Assembly (NCBI GenBank): GCA_032718565.1
Contig: JAVGVS010000836.1
Span: 1 to 64,000, forward strand
DNA from: Distichodus sexfasciatus
Lineage: Eukaryota; Chordata; Actinopteri; Characiformes; Distichodontidae
DNA: 64,000 nt
Direction of reading: 5' to 3'
Part shown: positions 1-11,749 of the stretch, piece by piece
Position numbering within the stretch: the first letter of the stretch is position 1
Layout: every line of letters begins with the position of its first letter
Notes under the pieces: model-generated
Databases searched by the model: none
What the model saw: only the letters and a program-made list of their open reading frames with translations
Told to the model about the DNA's origin: nothing
Program-made: the position numbers and the translations under genes

Positions 1-19
1 AGACAGACAGAGAGAAAGA

Positions 20-55
20 AAATGAGCGAGTGAGTTGACAGACCGAGAGAGAGAC

Positions 56-108
<53 letters not shown>

Positions 109-290
109 GAGACAGACCAACAGAGAAAGACAACGACAAAGGCAGAGACAGAGATACAGGCAAAAAGACACAGCGAGAAAGTCAGGGAGATTGAAGATCA
201 ACAGTGAGAAAGTGAGAGAAAATGTCTTAGTCTTAGGGAGTCGCGGAGAGACAGAGAAGAGGTGAGAAAAGAGTGAGACAGAGTTGATTT
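20..290. repeat. (GA)n/(GACA)n microsatellite
   Basis: Purine-rich simple repeat of GA and GACA units, degenerating towards 290. An open reading frame of Arg/Glu/Asp/Gln dipeptides through it is a by-product of the repeat and not a gene. Confidence 0.9.
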
Positions 291-389
291 GTTTAACTGG
301 AGCAGCAGCTGAGCGTTGAACTTCCCACACAGTCCAAGCGTTTAGTCCACAATTTAGTCCCTAAAATCCTGACTCCAGCTCGCTGTGTC

Positions 390-640
390 CTGCTGTTAAA
401 ACGTGTGTAAAGTGTGTGTGAACTGACCGCGCTCCGCCGTCACCGCCATCTCTCCCACTCGGCACCGCTCCGTCTGTTTACCGTGAGGCGGACTGAGCGC
501 TGATCTCCACACCGCGCCGATCAACACGAGTATGACGAGCAGCGCTGTAACCCCCACTCCAGGTCACCAACAGATCTACAGGAACCAGGGGGCGGAGCTT
601 CCGGTACACGCCACGGCCCTGCTGTCGTTCACAACAAACT
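390..640. promoter_or_regulatory. CpG-rich block, possible promoter or first exon of an unidentified gene
   Basis: This block is clearly richer in CpG than its AT-rich surroundings and contains a GC box (GGGGGCGGAGC near 588). On the minus strand a short ATG reading frame in good context (GAGATGG, about 450) runs into a GTCAGT donor-like sequence. On the plus strand an ATG at 532 opens 40 codons. Neither peptide is recognised. In human, MRPS34 lies beside EME2, but nothing here looks like MRPS34. It could be the 5' end of a gene extending left of the window. Confidence 0.3.
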
Positions 641-774
641 CCCTACCCTAGATAGGGCACATGCCACTCGACGATGGAAACCTGCATGACAATCACAGCC
701 ACTGCCAAACACGTTGCCACGTACAAGGAAAGAGCTAGGGTTGCTGCATATAAAGCTGCTAATATAAAGAAATT

Positions 775-915
775 GTAGGACCACCTCTGGACCAAGAGGG
801 CATGGTGGGTTCGAGTCCTACCTCTCGCACTAATATGACTGGATCACTGAGTAAGACCCTTAACCCCCGAGTTGCTGCAGAGGAATTAAGTCTCTCTAGC
901 CTCTGCTAAATGCCA
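775..915 (+). repeat. tRNA-derived SINE, family B
   Basis: It has a B-box-like GGGTTCGAGTCC at about 807, then the family signature CCCTTAACCCC..GTTGCTGCAG and an end like CTCTGCTAAATGCC. The same family occurs at 14960, 19538, 28115, 46481 and 57360. The copy is degenerate at both ends. Confidence 0.7.
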
Positions 916-1225
916 TGAATGAAAATCTAACCGTTAAGGATCTACCAGTGTACAGAATAACAACTAGACATATTTAAGAAAATGCAGGCCTTACAGTAAT
1001 ATCCAGAATTTTGCTTAATACTGTAGGTCACAAAAAAAAAAGTCATGACATGAATGTTCCAAAAAGAACAGAAACGGAAATAAACAAAAATGTGCAATGA
1101 GCACCAGGATGTGCAATAGTGTTACAATTTTTCATACATTTTCATAATTTGAATAATTTTCATTATTATTTTATATATTAAAAAGGTATTTAAATATATT
1201 TAACATTTTAAATGTATTTAACAAA
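916..1225. other. AT-rich spacer, nothing recognised
   Basis: AT-rich DNA with a short poly-A run and no credible exon, RNA gene or repeat signature. Confidence 0.6.
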
Positions 1226-1420
1226 GTAAAAGTTAGGGATTTAGCCCCATGAGTGGAAGATCACTGGTTTAAGGCCTGGATCGGTAAAGGTACCACTGAG
1301 GTATTCATGATCTTGGCTCCAAGCACTGCTGGTACTGCTCAGATCAGCTGTCCACTGCTCCTTCACATTTGGCTGGGATGCACTGTGTTGTGTTTACGAT
1401 GCCAAAGAATCACTCACTTA
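1226..1420 (+). repeat. tRNA-derived SINE, family A
   Basis: Member of the most abundant short repeat in the window. It shows the diagnostic block GGTAAAGGTACCACTGAGG, then CCAAGCACTGCT, the CTGCTCCTTCAC block, and a tail ending AATCACTCACTT. The tRNA-like head is decayed in this copy. Confidence 0.75.
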
Positions 1421-2164
1421 ATAAACACACACTGCATAATGCTGTCACTCTTTTTAAACTACATAGTGCTGTTTTGCTCTGTCATGTCTTACTGTACTAC
1501 CTCATGGCAAAATTTAAGGATATGTACTTTGCACACAACAGCCGAATAAAATAATAACAATAAATGCTGAAATCCTGAATCATTTTGGACTTGTTTGTGA
1601 TTGCATTGTTATATACTGTACTTATCACACACTGTGTGCAAGTTTTGTTCGATTCATTTCATTATTTATTCATTCCTTCATTATTTATTTTTTTGCTGTG
1701 CACTAGATAGGGTGTAAGGTTCCTAGTGGAACATACCCTTGGAGTCACATGACCGGCCTTCACGTGATTGTTGTTGTTAGCTGTGATGCAGGTGATTGTG
1801 CAATCTGCTCAGATTCATTCTGCTGAGCTACACAAGAGATTTTGGCCTGTGGACTTTGTCCTCCACAAAACTCCTCAGAATACAGAATATGCAGTCTGCT
1901 AAAAAGAAGTCCACATCAGATAAACAACAGAAAGGCCATCTTGTGACAGCCTAAAAAGAGGATGAGCGGTGTGTTAAAATGACCATCATTTCGAAGATTG
2001 TTAGTGAGAAACAGGAAAGTGTGTGAAAAGAGCTGAGGACTGCAAAACATAGACAGCTGTCTGAAGAGAAATCAGAAAGAACCTAAGAGATTAGCACTTC
2101 TTTATATATGAAATAAGACCCTTCATAGTTTTTCCCACATTATTTACCCATTTGAAGTGAAGTG
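1421..2164. other. Spacer without recognised features
   Basis: AT-rich sequence with no ORF of note on either strand and no splice-bounded open segment. The stretch 1860-2100 is less AT-rich but matches nothing I recognise. Confidence 0.5.
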
Positions 2165-2387
2165 TGTGTCATCATTTGTCATTGTGAACACAGCACACAG
2201 TGCACCACAACCAAATGTGAGCTCAGCATTTGACCCATCTGTGAAGGCTGCTTTTTGGAGAGCAGTACTTGGAGACAGTACTTTACTCATGAATACCTTA
2301 GTGTTACTTTTACTGGTCAGGGATTTGAACCAGTGACCTGCAGATCACGAGGCCAACTCCCTAACTGTTACACTGCATACTGCTCCT
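2165..2387 (-). repeat. SINE family A, reverse orientation
   Basis: Reverse-complement copy. It reads from the GTGAACACAGCACAC tail through TACTCATGAATACC to the tRNA-like head, with B box GATTTGAACCAGTG and A-box region CTAACTGTTACACTGC. Confidence 0.8.
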
Positions 2388-2497
2388 ACCACTTTACCTT
2401 TTTACTTTTTACTGTTTTCGGGGGAAACAAACTTTTTAGCACACAAATCATCAAATCATAATTTCTCCATCCAGTGTTCAAAAGTTAATTTAAGCGA

Positions 2498-2702
2498 GTG
2501 ATTATTTGTGTTTGTGAACACAGCACACATTGTGCCAGAGCCAAATGTCAAGGAGCAGTGGGCAGCTTTTTGGCACCACCCGGGGAGCAGTGATTGGGGA
2601 CAGTACTTTGCCTATAGGTACCTCGGTGGTACCTATATCAGTCTGGGACCTGAACCGGTGACCTTCTGGTCGCAGGGCCGCCTCCCTAACTGTAAATTGC
2701 CT
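2498..2702 (-). repeat. SINE family A, reverse orientation
   Basis: Second reverse copy 110 bp after the previous one. It keeps the tail GTGAACACAGCACAC, the core GGTACCTCGGTGGTACC and the head CCTGAACCGGTGACC. The A-box end is truncated. Confidence 0.8.
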
Positions 2703-3701
2703 TTCTACTGATATTTTTAAATAAAAAATATGTTGGTAAGTTTTATGTATACAATATTATAAGACATGACATAATGTCTGTAAAACAGCTTACATATTAT
2801 GCATAGTATAACGCCCCTTTCCTAATTAACCTGTTTCAGCTTCTCTGGGTAATTATCAATCTTGTAATGACACAAAAATGCAAAGTTAGTAAAAGAGCAC
2901 CAAATAAAATGTTTCATAATTGCGCACAGAAAAAATTCAGAGCTCTGACTCAATATAATTTTTTAAAAAGTTTAATTAAATATAATCTTAGATAATATTT
3001 TATGCTGCAACAATCTGAAAAAAGGCTGGCAAAATCCTAGACGGACTGGCCTCTTCATTATATCATTCTAAATAAAGCTTTGCTATAATGGGTCCGTGAG
3101 AGGAGCCGTAATTAGATCAGGTAGTTAATGAGGCCAGTGGGACTCCACATGACTGTGTGTCTCATTGCTGCTCCGTCTCATTGTCTCAGCGCCGTCTTAA
3201 TGTCCCAGCTACATCTGGCGCTCTGTCCTGCAGCCACGCTGCCCCACTTCACCTGCACACACAGCCAATAAAAAAAGGTTTCATCTTTTTTTCTTCTTCT
3301 TCTATGTTGTGTAACGGCGGTTGTGCCACCTTCTGGACTAGAGTTTATCAAAGAAAATAAAATATTACATATGAAAATAAAGAAACAAAAATCTGTGGAT
3401 GAAAACAAGAATTTGCTCATTTAAAAAGATACCAGGTTTGTCTTGGCACTTTCACGTCAAATACATACATAAATAAGTGGCTATGGGACTTTAAAAAGTC
3501 AATAAATAAAGGGATAGATGAATGCTCAAAAATATCCAAGATCTCATAAAGTTCATTTACAACACAATCCTACAGTAGGAGCTAAGCTAATGTAATTTTC
3601 TATTGGTCAGGCTTGACATTTAACCTGGGTTTTTCCGGCTAATTGAGAAACCCCGCTTTCTGGCATGTTACCATCACACACCAGCAGTCAAGAAGTGGGT
3701 A
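2703..3701. other. Spacer, no gene recognised
   Basis: Mostly AT-rich. The 3085-3265 part is less AT-rich and looks non-repetitive, so it could be a conserved noncoding element or part of an exon. I find no open, splice-bounded frame that I can assign. Confidence 0.4.
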
Positions 3702-3810
3702 AGACACAAACAAATAAATACAGACCTGCCAAAGAGCTGGATTTGGCCAGAGATCCTCTCTGGCCAAATCCAGCTCTTTGGCAGGTCTTTATTTATTTGT
3801 TTGTATGTCT
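3702..3810. repeat. Near-perfect inverted repeat, ~53-bp arms, 3-nt loop
   Basis: The left arm (3702-3753) and right arm (3757-3810) are reverse complements with only a few mismatches near the outer ends, around loop 3754-3756. The stem includes CAAACAAATAAATA and ACCTGCCAAAGAGCTGG. A second perfect palindrome, TGTCTAGA-G-TCTAGACA, follows at 3806-3822. A transcript would form a long hairpin. Confidence 0.9.
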
Positions 3811-3943
3811 AGAGTCTAGACACACAGTCAACACTCCCTGGATGTAATTTGCACCCAATTTTTCATCGTTTCATTTTCTAAAGCACTCACTTTAAATACA
3901 GTATACGCAAATTCCAGGTTACAACCAGACACTCACCTTAATC

Positions 3944-4252
3944 TATTCATTCATTCATTCCTCCATTCATTCATTAATTCATTCATCCCGCTTAATCCCA
4001 ACCGGGGTCGCAGTGGGGACCAGATCCTATCCCAGGAACTATGGGAGCAAGGCGGGGACCAACTCTGGGCAGGTGCCAACACACCGCAGGGCACACACAC
4101 TCATACAATCACACTCTCATTCACACCTTACGGGGCCAATTTACAGTCGCCACTTATTCTATATTGCATGCTATTGGACTGTGGGAGGAAGCTGGAGCCC
4201 CCAGCGAAAACCCACGCAAACACGGGATAGCATGCAAACTCCATACAGACTT
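3944..4252 (+). repeat. Dispersed repeat with (ATTC)n lead-in
   Basis: It begins with an ATTC simple repeat and continues with AACCGGGGTCGCAGTGGGGA, GTGGGAGGAAGCTGGAG and GCATGCAAACTCCATACAGA. These are hallmarks of a very common teleost interspersed repeat. A truncated relative lies at 48105-48250. Confidence 0.7.
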
Positions 4253-4805
4253 TCTAGCTCAAAGTTTACCTGTAAAAGAAATGCTTGTGTAAAGAGCATG
4301 TTGACCTATTTGGTTTTTCTAAGAGTGCTCTTCACCGTTTATAGTAACAGATCTCAAAAAAGAAGAAATCGTTTGAGTTTTTGTAAGTCTAGTGATCGAT
4401 TTAGTTTCTTGTAACTTTAAACCAAAAAAAAAAAAACCCAAACACTTAAATCTGTTAATATCAATTTTATTTTTCACAGTGTTCCCATAATATCCATAGT
4501 TATCACATAATATGCACATGTACATTTTGTTTGTAGTATAAAGATATATATATATGTATGTATATATGTATATATGGCTGTAACGTTTTAGTCGTTTGTA
4601 ACGTTATCTGTTCATTTCTGTTTTAGTATTACTCAGTCTCAGTAACGTTTAACTGTGTGTAATACTGTAAAATTGTGTATGTGACAAATAAATAATGTTT
4701 TCTCGTAAATCCCGTTGTTTACTGTATAATTAAGTCAGGCAGGCTGTGTTTCGTGCCGATCTGAAGTAGTTGGTGTTTCTCGTGTTATGTCCCTAGCAGC
4801 GACCC
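4253..4805. other. EME2 upstream spacer
   Basis: AT-rich sequence with a short TATATG microsatellite at 4540-4575. No exon or promoter element is evident. Confidence 0.5.
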
Positions 4806-4813
4806 GTACTCAG

Positions 4814-5262
4814 TAGTGATGGGAAGTTCGGATCATTTTACCGACTCGGACCTTTGAGTCTCGTTCAGCAAAATGAACGAATCTTTTTTCGAGTCATTTC
4901 GTTCATTTTAGCAAAATATAATTAAAATGTTACACAAACGTTGATCACACTACAAACAAGACAAAACTATAATTCTATAAGAAACAGAAAATATTAATTC
5001 ATTGTTTACCTGGGTCTTTAGTCTATGATTCGCTCACCTCGCCTCTTATCTGACAAGTCTTCGGGTTTGAGTCGTTCGTTCATCACGTGACAGCCCAATT
5101 AGCTAACCAACGCAGTCTGAGCCGGAAACAGAATTGATTAGTTCATCTCTCGAGTCGAGTCGAGAGATGAACGAATCACTCCCGCGAGACGACTCGTTCT
5201 TCCCGAGTCACATTAAAGATTCGTTCAAAATGAACGAATCGTTCAAGAACGAGCCATCACTA
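4814..5262. mobile_element. Non-autonomous hAT element (MITE) with perfect 8-bp target duplication
   Basis: Terminal inverted repeats TAGTGATGG...CCATCACTA are flanked by identical 8-bp copies of GTACTCAG at 4806-4813 and 5263-5270. An 8-bp duplication with this TIR type indicates hAT. The interior is filled with short inverted ATGAACGAATC-like motifs, including a GTTCATCTCTCG/CGAGAGATGAAC stem at 5141-5172. There is no transposase ORF. It sits about 170 bp upstream of the EME2 start codon. Confidence 0.9.
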
Positions 5263-5431
5263 GTACTCAGTGTAAACAGTGGCACAAAAGTCTTCGAGCT
5301 CGTTATTTCTGCGGTTTTCTGTGACGTTTACCGGACGTGTGTGTGTGTGTTTGTGTACGTTAGTGTGATAACATGCAGCAAGTTTATATTTCAGCTAAAT
5401 CAGAGCCGTGTTAACGAGCCTGTGTTCGGTG

Positions 5432-8400
5432 ATGTCTAGTTTAAAGCGAGCGAAGACGTGGGAAGTGTCGGAGTCTGAGGGGGAAGATGGAGCTGCGCAC
5501 GGAGGTACCGATAGTCACACGCACCACGACATCATACCATACCCAGGGGCGTCAGAGGCAGTCAGAATGTGGGGGAGACACACATTCCCCCCCGAAAAAT
5601 TTTAATAAATTCGATGCCATTTCCTGCATTCTGGTGTATTTTTTAACAGGTTGTTAAACACCTAATTTTACCTACAAAAGTGACTTAATTCAATGACTAT
5701 TTTAGAGACAGATTCAACAAGTACTAATTCAACTAGTACCATATATTCATCAGCCTGTTTTTAAACCCACTGCTATGCCTAAGATCATGAAATTAATGTG
5801 ACAATTTATCACCAACATTGACTTCATGGGTGCATTTTACTTTTTATTTTGTGTAAACTGTCTTGTGGGGAAATTTGGACTTACCTTGCGCTTCTTTGTA
5901 AAGAATTTTCTTATGTCCATTGTGTCTGGGGAGGGAGCAAATATTGCAAACAATTGTTCATCAACCAAGAATACAACTAGGTTTACTGTTTAAGTAGCCT
6001 AAATAAGGCAAAGCTTACTCCTAATATTTCATTGTTTAGTTCTTCTTCTTCTTCCTCTTTCGGCTTTTCCCTTCAGGGGTCGCCACAGCGCATCATCTGT
6101 CTCCATTTAGTCCTATCTTCTGCATCCTCTACCCTCACGTCAACTAACTTGATGTCCTCTTTCACTACATCCATAAATCTCCTTTTTGGTCTTCTTCTCA
6201 GCCTCCTGCCTGGTGGCTCCAACCTCTGCATCACTCTACCTATGTACTCATTGTCTCTCCTCTGGACATGTCCAAACCATCTCAGTCTGGCCTCTCTGAC
6301 TTTATCTCCAAAACATCTAGCATGAGCTGTCCCTCTGATGAACTCATTCCTGATCCTATCCATCCTCGTCACTCCCAAAGAGAACCTCAACATCTTGAGC
6401 TCTGCAACCTCCAGTTCTGCCTCCTGTCTTTTCCTCATTGGCACTGTCTCCAAACCATACAACATGGCTGGTCTCACTACTGTCTTGTACACCTTTCCTT
6501 TCATTCTTGCTGAAACCCTTTTATCACACATCACAACCTGACACTTTTCTCCACCCATTCCAACCTGCTTGCACACGCTTCTTCACCTCTTTTCCCCTCT
6601 CTCCGTTGCTTTGGACCGTTGAACATTCATTTAACGTGGCCTAGGGCAGCGGTTTCCAAACTTTTTTTTCTGTGCACAATGGGGCTTACGTTACCTGCTC
6701 CAGTTTCGAGCAGCCTGTCTATGCAGTGACAATTCATTTCACTTGCATGCGGTGAGTTGGAGGCAAACCCGGAGCGGATTTCCAGTGGTATGTGTATTCT
6801 CCTATCGATTAAGTGGAAACAGCGCTGGGTACACTACTATTTTATGTTAAATTTGGGGGGATCCAATCAAATAATTATGAAATGTGAAGGGGACACGTCC
6901 CCTTCAGATTGAATGGCGGCGACGCCCATGACCATACCATACTACATGGGAAATCAAAGTTGAACCTAAAACAAAGCCACTGTCTGGCAGAGGTATTTAT
7001 GCCCTCATCATCAGAGTAATGAATTGCACCTCCTTAATCAGGGGTCTGACTTTCCAAGGTCATATCTTTGGAAGTGATGAACAGCTACTGCACTTATGCA
7101 TATGGCTCCCACATCACATAACAGCTTTACACTTAACATGTTAGGGTTCAATTTATTTATGAAAAATATAGAATAAAAACAGCGAGTTGATCTGCTTGTA
7201 AAACGAGCATGATGGATTTTACCTCAGCAAAATCAGCACCTGATTTAAGTAGAGAATTACCTGTCTATCTCTAGGGGCAGTTGGTAGCAAAACAATTAGG
7301 GCAATTGCCTTGTGATTGGAAAGGTCCCAGTTCCAAGTCCTGGACTGGTCAATGTACCACTGAGGTACCACTGTGCAAGGTGCCATCCTCAAGCACTGCT
7401 CCCTGTGTGCTTTTCTGATCAGCTGCCCGCTGCTCCTTCACGGATGGGTCAAATGCAGAGATCACATTTGGTCGTGGTGCATTGTGTGCTGTGCTGTGTT
7501 CACAATGACAAATAATAACTCCCATAAATTCACTTAAATCTATTTTAGCTGACTAACTTATGTTGAGCGAAGCAGCGTGACGATGGTGAATAATTGGTGA
7601 ATTAAAACAAGAAAATTAGGGTTGTAAAATAAGACACTTCTGCTGCTACTTACCTTTACCAACGCCCATCAGACGGCACCATGACAGACAATACCAACCA
7701 ACCAGTCGCTGGTGTAGTGGTGGAAAGAATACTGAATAATTGCACTACTGTTAAAAAGCAAAAGTACAAAGGACAATTTTCATAAACTCATCTACTAAAA
7801 CTACTAGCCAATGATATTTTTAAATAAATGTTTCTGCATCATTTTTCAAGTCCAATATTTTGTTTGTTTGTTACCTGCAGCAATCAGTGGCCCGTCTGCT
7901 CCTGATGTAGATGAGCTTCATGCTGAGGAGGAGTTGGAGTGTCTTCAGCCCGATCAGGAGACTCCAGCAAGCCCGACCCAACCTAACTCGGACCTAAACC
8001 CAAACCCGAGCCTGAGCCCAACCCCAAGCTCTGCCCCAAATCCCACCCAGACCCTGGGCCCTGCCCCAAGCCCTGCCCCTATCAGGAGAAGGAGAAAGAA
8101 GCAGGGTCAGAGCGAGGCAGAACGTCTACAGAAAGAGCAGAAGCGAGCCGAGAGAGAAAGACGGAGACAGGAGAAGGAGAGGGAGAAAGAGGAGAAACGT
8201 CAAGAGCAACGGAGGAGGAAGGAGATGGTGGAGAAGATGAAGAGTTTAAAACCCGAAAACTGCTTAAAGTGTCTGACGGTGAACATTCACCCAGGTAGAG
8301 CCAGAACGAGGCAGACAAATGAAGTTATACACTGGGGTAAAGTCCACATCAGTAAGCGTGTGTGTGTGTGTGTGTAGTGTTGCTGCAGGAGTCGGGGTGT

Positions 8401-11400
8401 GACGTGTTGTTGGAGGTCTTGGCGTGTTTGGAGTGGCGAAGTTGCATCAAGGAGCACAATCTGACACACAGCATCAGCTGGACAAGACAAATACCTCATG
8501 TACTCAACACAACACACACTCAACACCAGTGTTGGGGAAGAAACGACAGCTTAGACAAGCTACTTGTGATCAAAAGTATCTAAGTTACATTACAAGCTCA
8601 TGATTTAATATAATATTAAGCGACACTACAAGCTACAGAGAAAAAGTAATCTAAAAATCGACATTTTTAACAATGTTTTCTCAAATCACAATCAGGTTTC
8701 CATGGTGTTTTGGAAGAGCGTGTTGTGATTTTCAGCTTGTGTAAGTTACGTTGAAATGTCTTCTGCCAGGATTCTTGCTTCCATCTTGATCACGGCGGAC
8801 TCCATCCTCTGACGTCATCTGGCAGCTGCCAAGAGAGCAAGAGGCGTGATAGCCAATCAGAACCCTGCTAGTTGATACATTGTTATATTGCTATTTCAAA
8901 ACAAGTAGCTAGTTTTTAAAGTTCCAGTGATTTAAAAGTAGCTACGCTACTGAAAAAAAGTAGTTTGGTTAGTAACTTTGCTACTTATAGTTCCTCCCCA
9001 ACATTGCTTAACACCAACACACACTGTTTCCCCTGCTTTCATCAGCCGATTAAGTGTGTGTGTTTAACACAGGCTGACGAAGAGGAAGGAGATACGGTGG
9101 AGGAAGATCAGGTAGTGATGGTGGTGAGTCTGACTGAGTTCATGGACATGGTGACGTCCGTAAAGCAGGTAAGAGCCGAGATTTGAAAAAGGATTCCTGT
9201 GAGTTTTGAACTCATTATGCAAATTTATGATCCATCTTCTGCCGAGATCCTAGGCTCTGTTTGGTGATTGTGAGGGGGCGGAGTCCCTGTTTCAGCCTCT
9301 CTCTGAGTATCTGAACAGAAACACACACACAGTCGCCTCACTGCTGGTGGTGGGAGTCCAGCACACTCACCGGTACACACGCACATTCACACACACACAC
9401 ACACACTTGACACTTCATGGTTGCTGTTGAATACAATGTATTGTAATGGAATACAGTAATCCTTCATTATTCGCGGGGGTTACGTTCCAAGAACACCCGC
9501 GTATAATGAAAAAACGCGTTATTGTGTTTTGGTTTAAAAAAAAGCCTATTTTTAGCGAAAATATTAGGTATGCCCATACAGGTGTGTACTGTAATTCATG
9601 CAAGGGCACTTTCTTTGGTATAAACAGGTAAATACAGTAATAAATTAGTGTAGTTTTTAGTAAAAAAAAAATAAATACAGTAAAATGTAGGTGTAATGAC
9701 CAATATTTTTTACAGTTCAATAATTTACTGTTCATCAGCGGCGCGTCTTATTGTAGAGACACAGACATTGGGCGGCGACTGAGCTTAACCACCTCTTTTA
9801 ATTTAATTTACAGTACAGTAATAAAACTATTGGGGTTTAAAAAACACTCAAGATGAGTCAGGGACGGACTGGCAATCTGTATCTCTGGGAAAAAAAACGG
9901 CTGTCCGATGCACGGCGGCCGTCGGCCTGTCTTTCTCGGCCGAGACGCAAACATTATAAACAATAATTAGGTTTAAATTAAAAATATGGAATTCTCTGAA
10001 ACATATTAAAGTAGAAATGCAAAAAAATGTTAACGAAACGACAAACAAGAGAATCTCTCAAGATGAGTCAGGGGAGGCGGACAGGTAATCAGTGCTTTAA
10101 AAAAAACCGGCTGTCCGATGCAAGTCCCAGTACAGCATATTTAACTATCCCATAAGAGTTTTCTTTGTGTTCTCTCGACAGTACAAAAACATTTATACAG
10201 AATTTACGTTCATATTTATGTTACAAAATTAGTACATGATATTTTTCTTAATAAGTTAGCACTAAAATGCATGAAGAATTAATTAAAATATGGAATTAAA
10301 AATATGGAATTCTCTGAAACACACTAAATTAGAAAATTAGGGGAAAAAAAAAACACAGTCTGAACGAATTGGTCCAGAAGGCGTCTGGATGTGGCCGTGC
10401 AATCCCCTACACTGATTTATATTGTATTTAGCTGAATTAATATTTGGATTAGTATTTATGTTACAAAATGAGTACATTTTTCTTAATAATTTAGAAATAA
10501 AATGCGTAAAAAAATATATTGTCACGAAAAAAGCAAAAAAAAAAAAAGAATATTTGCAGGTTCTGCGCTGTTGTGGATATTTCCGCGTAAAACGAGGAGT
10601 TCGGTTCTCGTGAAAAATCTGCGTATGACTGGATCCGCGAGTCCTGATCCGCGTATAACTGGGGGATTACTGTACATACGAGAACGTATGGCTCTAAATT
10701 GAAAATAACACGAACATACCCCAGAACTGTCTAAAAATAGTTATTAATAACAAGCTTATGAGACTGTGTGACATCAGTCCTCATATGAACTTGTTTTTTG
10801 TGTGTGTAGTGGAGACACCTGGGATGCTGCTGATGATGATGATGATGATGGTGAATATCCACGCTCCCAGCTTGGTGTTCAAGATCTTGATATAGAGGAG
10901 GTGATTTAGGAAATGTCGAATTTTTCGTTCAACTTTTTGTTAATGAGTTTAACACTGCGTGTGTGTGTGATGAACAGGTGTTGGTGTACCTGCAGCTGTG
11001 TAAGAACGTGTCGGTGCACTTTGTGCACGGGTGGAAACAAGCTGCAGATCATGTGTGTGCTCTTACAAAGGCCTTATCCAAAAGACCATTTAAGTGAGTT
11101 TTATACACACACACACACACACACAGTTTTGATGTTAGAGATATGTTTGTGTGACTTTGTGTGAGCTGTGGGAACGTTCCGATCGATTTTGTGTGTGTGA
11201 ACACATCTGTGTTGCAAGTAGAAAAGTCAGAAGAAATAAAATTCTTGCCAGGTTTTCCTCCTAACACCCTCAGTTAAAGTCGTGTATAATATCTGTGTGT
11301 GTGTTGCAGGTTGCTGTGTGAGGTTTCTCAGCTCGGTTTCTGTGTGGACGGCTCATGGGCAGGAGGTGTTCGGGTGGATTCGGGTGGCCGGGGCTTGGCT

Positions 11401-11749
11401 CAGGTGTGGACGAGGCAGGTGCAGCAGCTCAACAGGGTCAGTGTTGCCATGGCTACGGCACTGACCGCTGCATACCCCTCCCCCCAGAGCCTGCTGCAGG
11501 TACACACACACACACACACACACTTTTTATTCACTCCATACATCATTATCATGATTTATCCCTGAAACACCCCCACCCCACCCCACCCCACAGGCCTACC
11601 AGAAGGCGGAGTCAGAAGAACAGCGACGCGGTTTATTGGCTGATCTCACCGTCGGGGGCGGATCCGGAGAGAGGCGCATCGGACCTGAACTGTCGAGTCG
11701 CGTGTATCGGCTCATGACTTCCCAGAATCCTCAGCTAGTGCTGGACTAA
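5432..11749 (+). CDS. eme2: EME2, structure-specific endonuclease subunit (partner of MUS81)
   Basis: Nine coding exons: 5432-5504, 7881-8294, 8378-8499, 9073-9168, 9254-9372, 10810-10900, 10978-11093, 11310-11499, 11594-11749. All junctions are GT/AG with matching phases, giving 458 residues. EME2 is the noncatalytic partner of MUS81 and cuts branched DNA at stalled forks and recombination intermediates in the nucleus. The N-terminus (KRAKTWEVSESEGED) matches the EME2 acidic motif. Residues ~45-75 are Pro/Ser-rich. Residues ~80-150 are a basic Arg/Lys/Glu coiled-coil region. The ERCC4-like nuclease fold follows (FVHGWKQAADHVCALTKAL). The C-terminus has the helix-hairpin-helix region (QQLNRVSVAMATALTAAYPS). 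An Asp run from (GAT)n lies in exon 6. The final exon encodes RRGLLADL and ends QLVLD. AATAAA at 11910. EME1 is the alternative, but the 458-residue length and adjacency to SPSB3 and NUBP2 favour EME2. Confidence 0.93.
5545..6940. mobile_element. Composite old DNA transposon in EME2 intron 1, split by a LINE
   Basis: The left end CCAGGGGCGTC (about 5544) and right end GACGCCCATG (about 6932) are inverted. They are flanked by similar copies of ATACCATAC at 5535-5543 and 6944-6953, which suggests a target duplication. An internal block is disrupted by the RTE fragment at 6040-6625. There is no intact transposase. Confidence 0.45.
6040..6625 (-). mobile_element. 3' fragment of an RTE-type LINE (reverse transcriptase C-terminus)
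   Basis: The minus-strand ORF (6073-6576, 167 codons) encodes the end of an RTE-like non-LTR reverse transcriptase. Motifs include YKTVVRPAMLYGLET, RMLRFSLGVTR-like sequence (KMLRFSLGVTRMDRIRN), LRWFGHVQRR and GRRLRRRPKRRFMD. The 5' end is missing, as usual for LINE copies, and the 3' end is followed by TTC repeats. The family's usual protein is several times longer. Confidence 0.88.
7274..7522 (+). repeat. SINE family A, near full length
   Basis: One of the best copies, in EME2 intron 1. It has a tRNA-like head (GGGGCAGTTGGTAGCA, A-box region), a weak B box (CAGTTCCAAGTCCTGG), the core GTACCACTGAGGTACCACTG, CTGCCCGCTGCTCCTTCAC and tail GTGTTCACAATGACAAATAA. About 245 bp. Confidence 0.85.
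8527..9006. mobile_element. hAT MITE in EME2 intron 3
   Basis: The ends CAGTGTTGGGGA and TCCCCAACATTG are inverted. Flanks CTCAACAC (8519-8526) and CTTAACAC (9007-9014) form an 8-bp target duplication with one mismatch. No coding sequence. A second, longer family member lies at 38773-39638. Confidence 0.85.
9454..10672. mobile_element. Tc1/mariner-type MITE in EME2 intron 5
   Basis: The ends CAGTAATCC and GGATTACTG are inverted, flanked by TA on both sides (9452-9453, 10673-10674). Subterminal sequence is rich in CGCG (ATTCGCGGGGGTTACGTTCC at the left, ATCCGCGTATAACTGG at the right). The middle contains two copies of an AAGATGAGTCAGGG...CTGTCCGATGCA segment (about 9850-9920 and 10060-10125). 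No transposase ORF. Confidence 0.75.

Noticed and set aside
35..265. 76-codon ORF of Arg/Glu dipeptides
   Set aside because: Translation of a (GA)n microsatellite with no splice or start context.
9415..9735. 106-codon minus-strand ORF in EME2 intron 5
   Set aside because: Starts in a mariner-type MITE and has AT-rich random composition.
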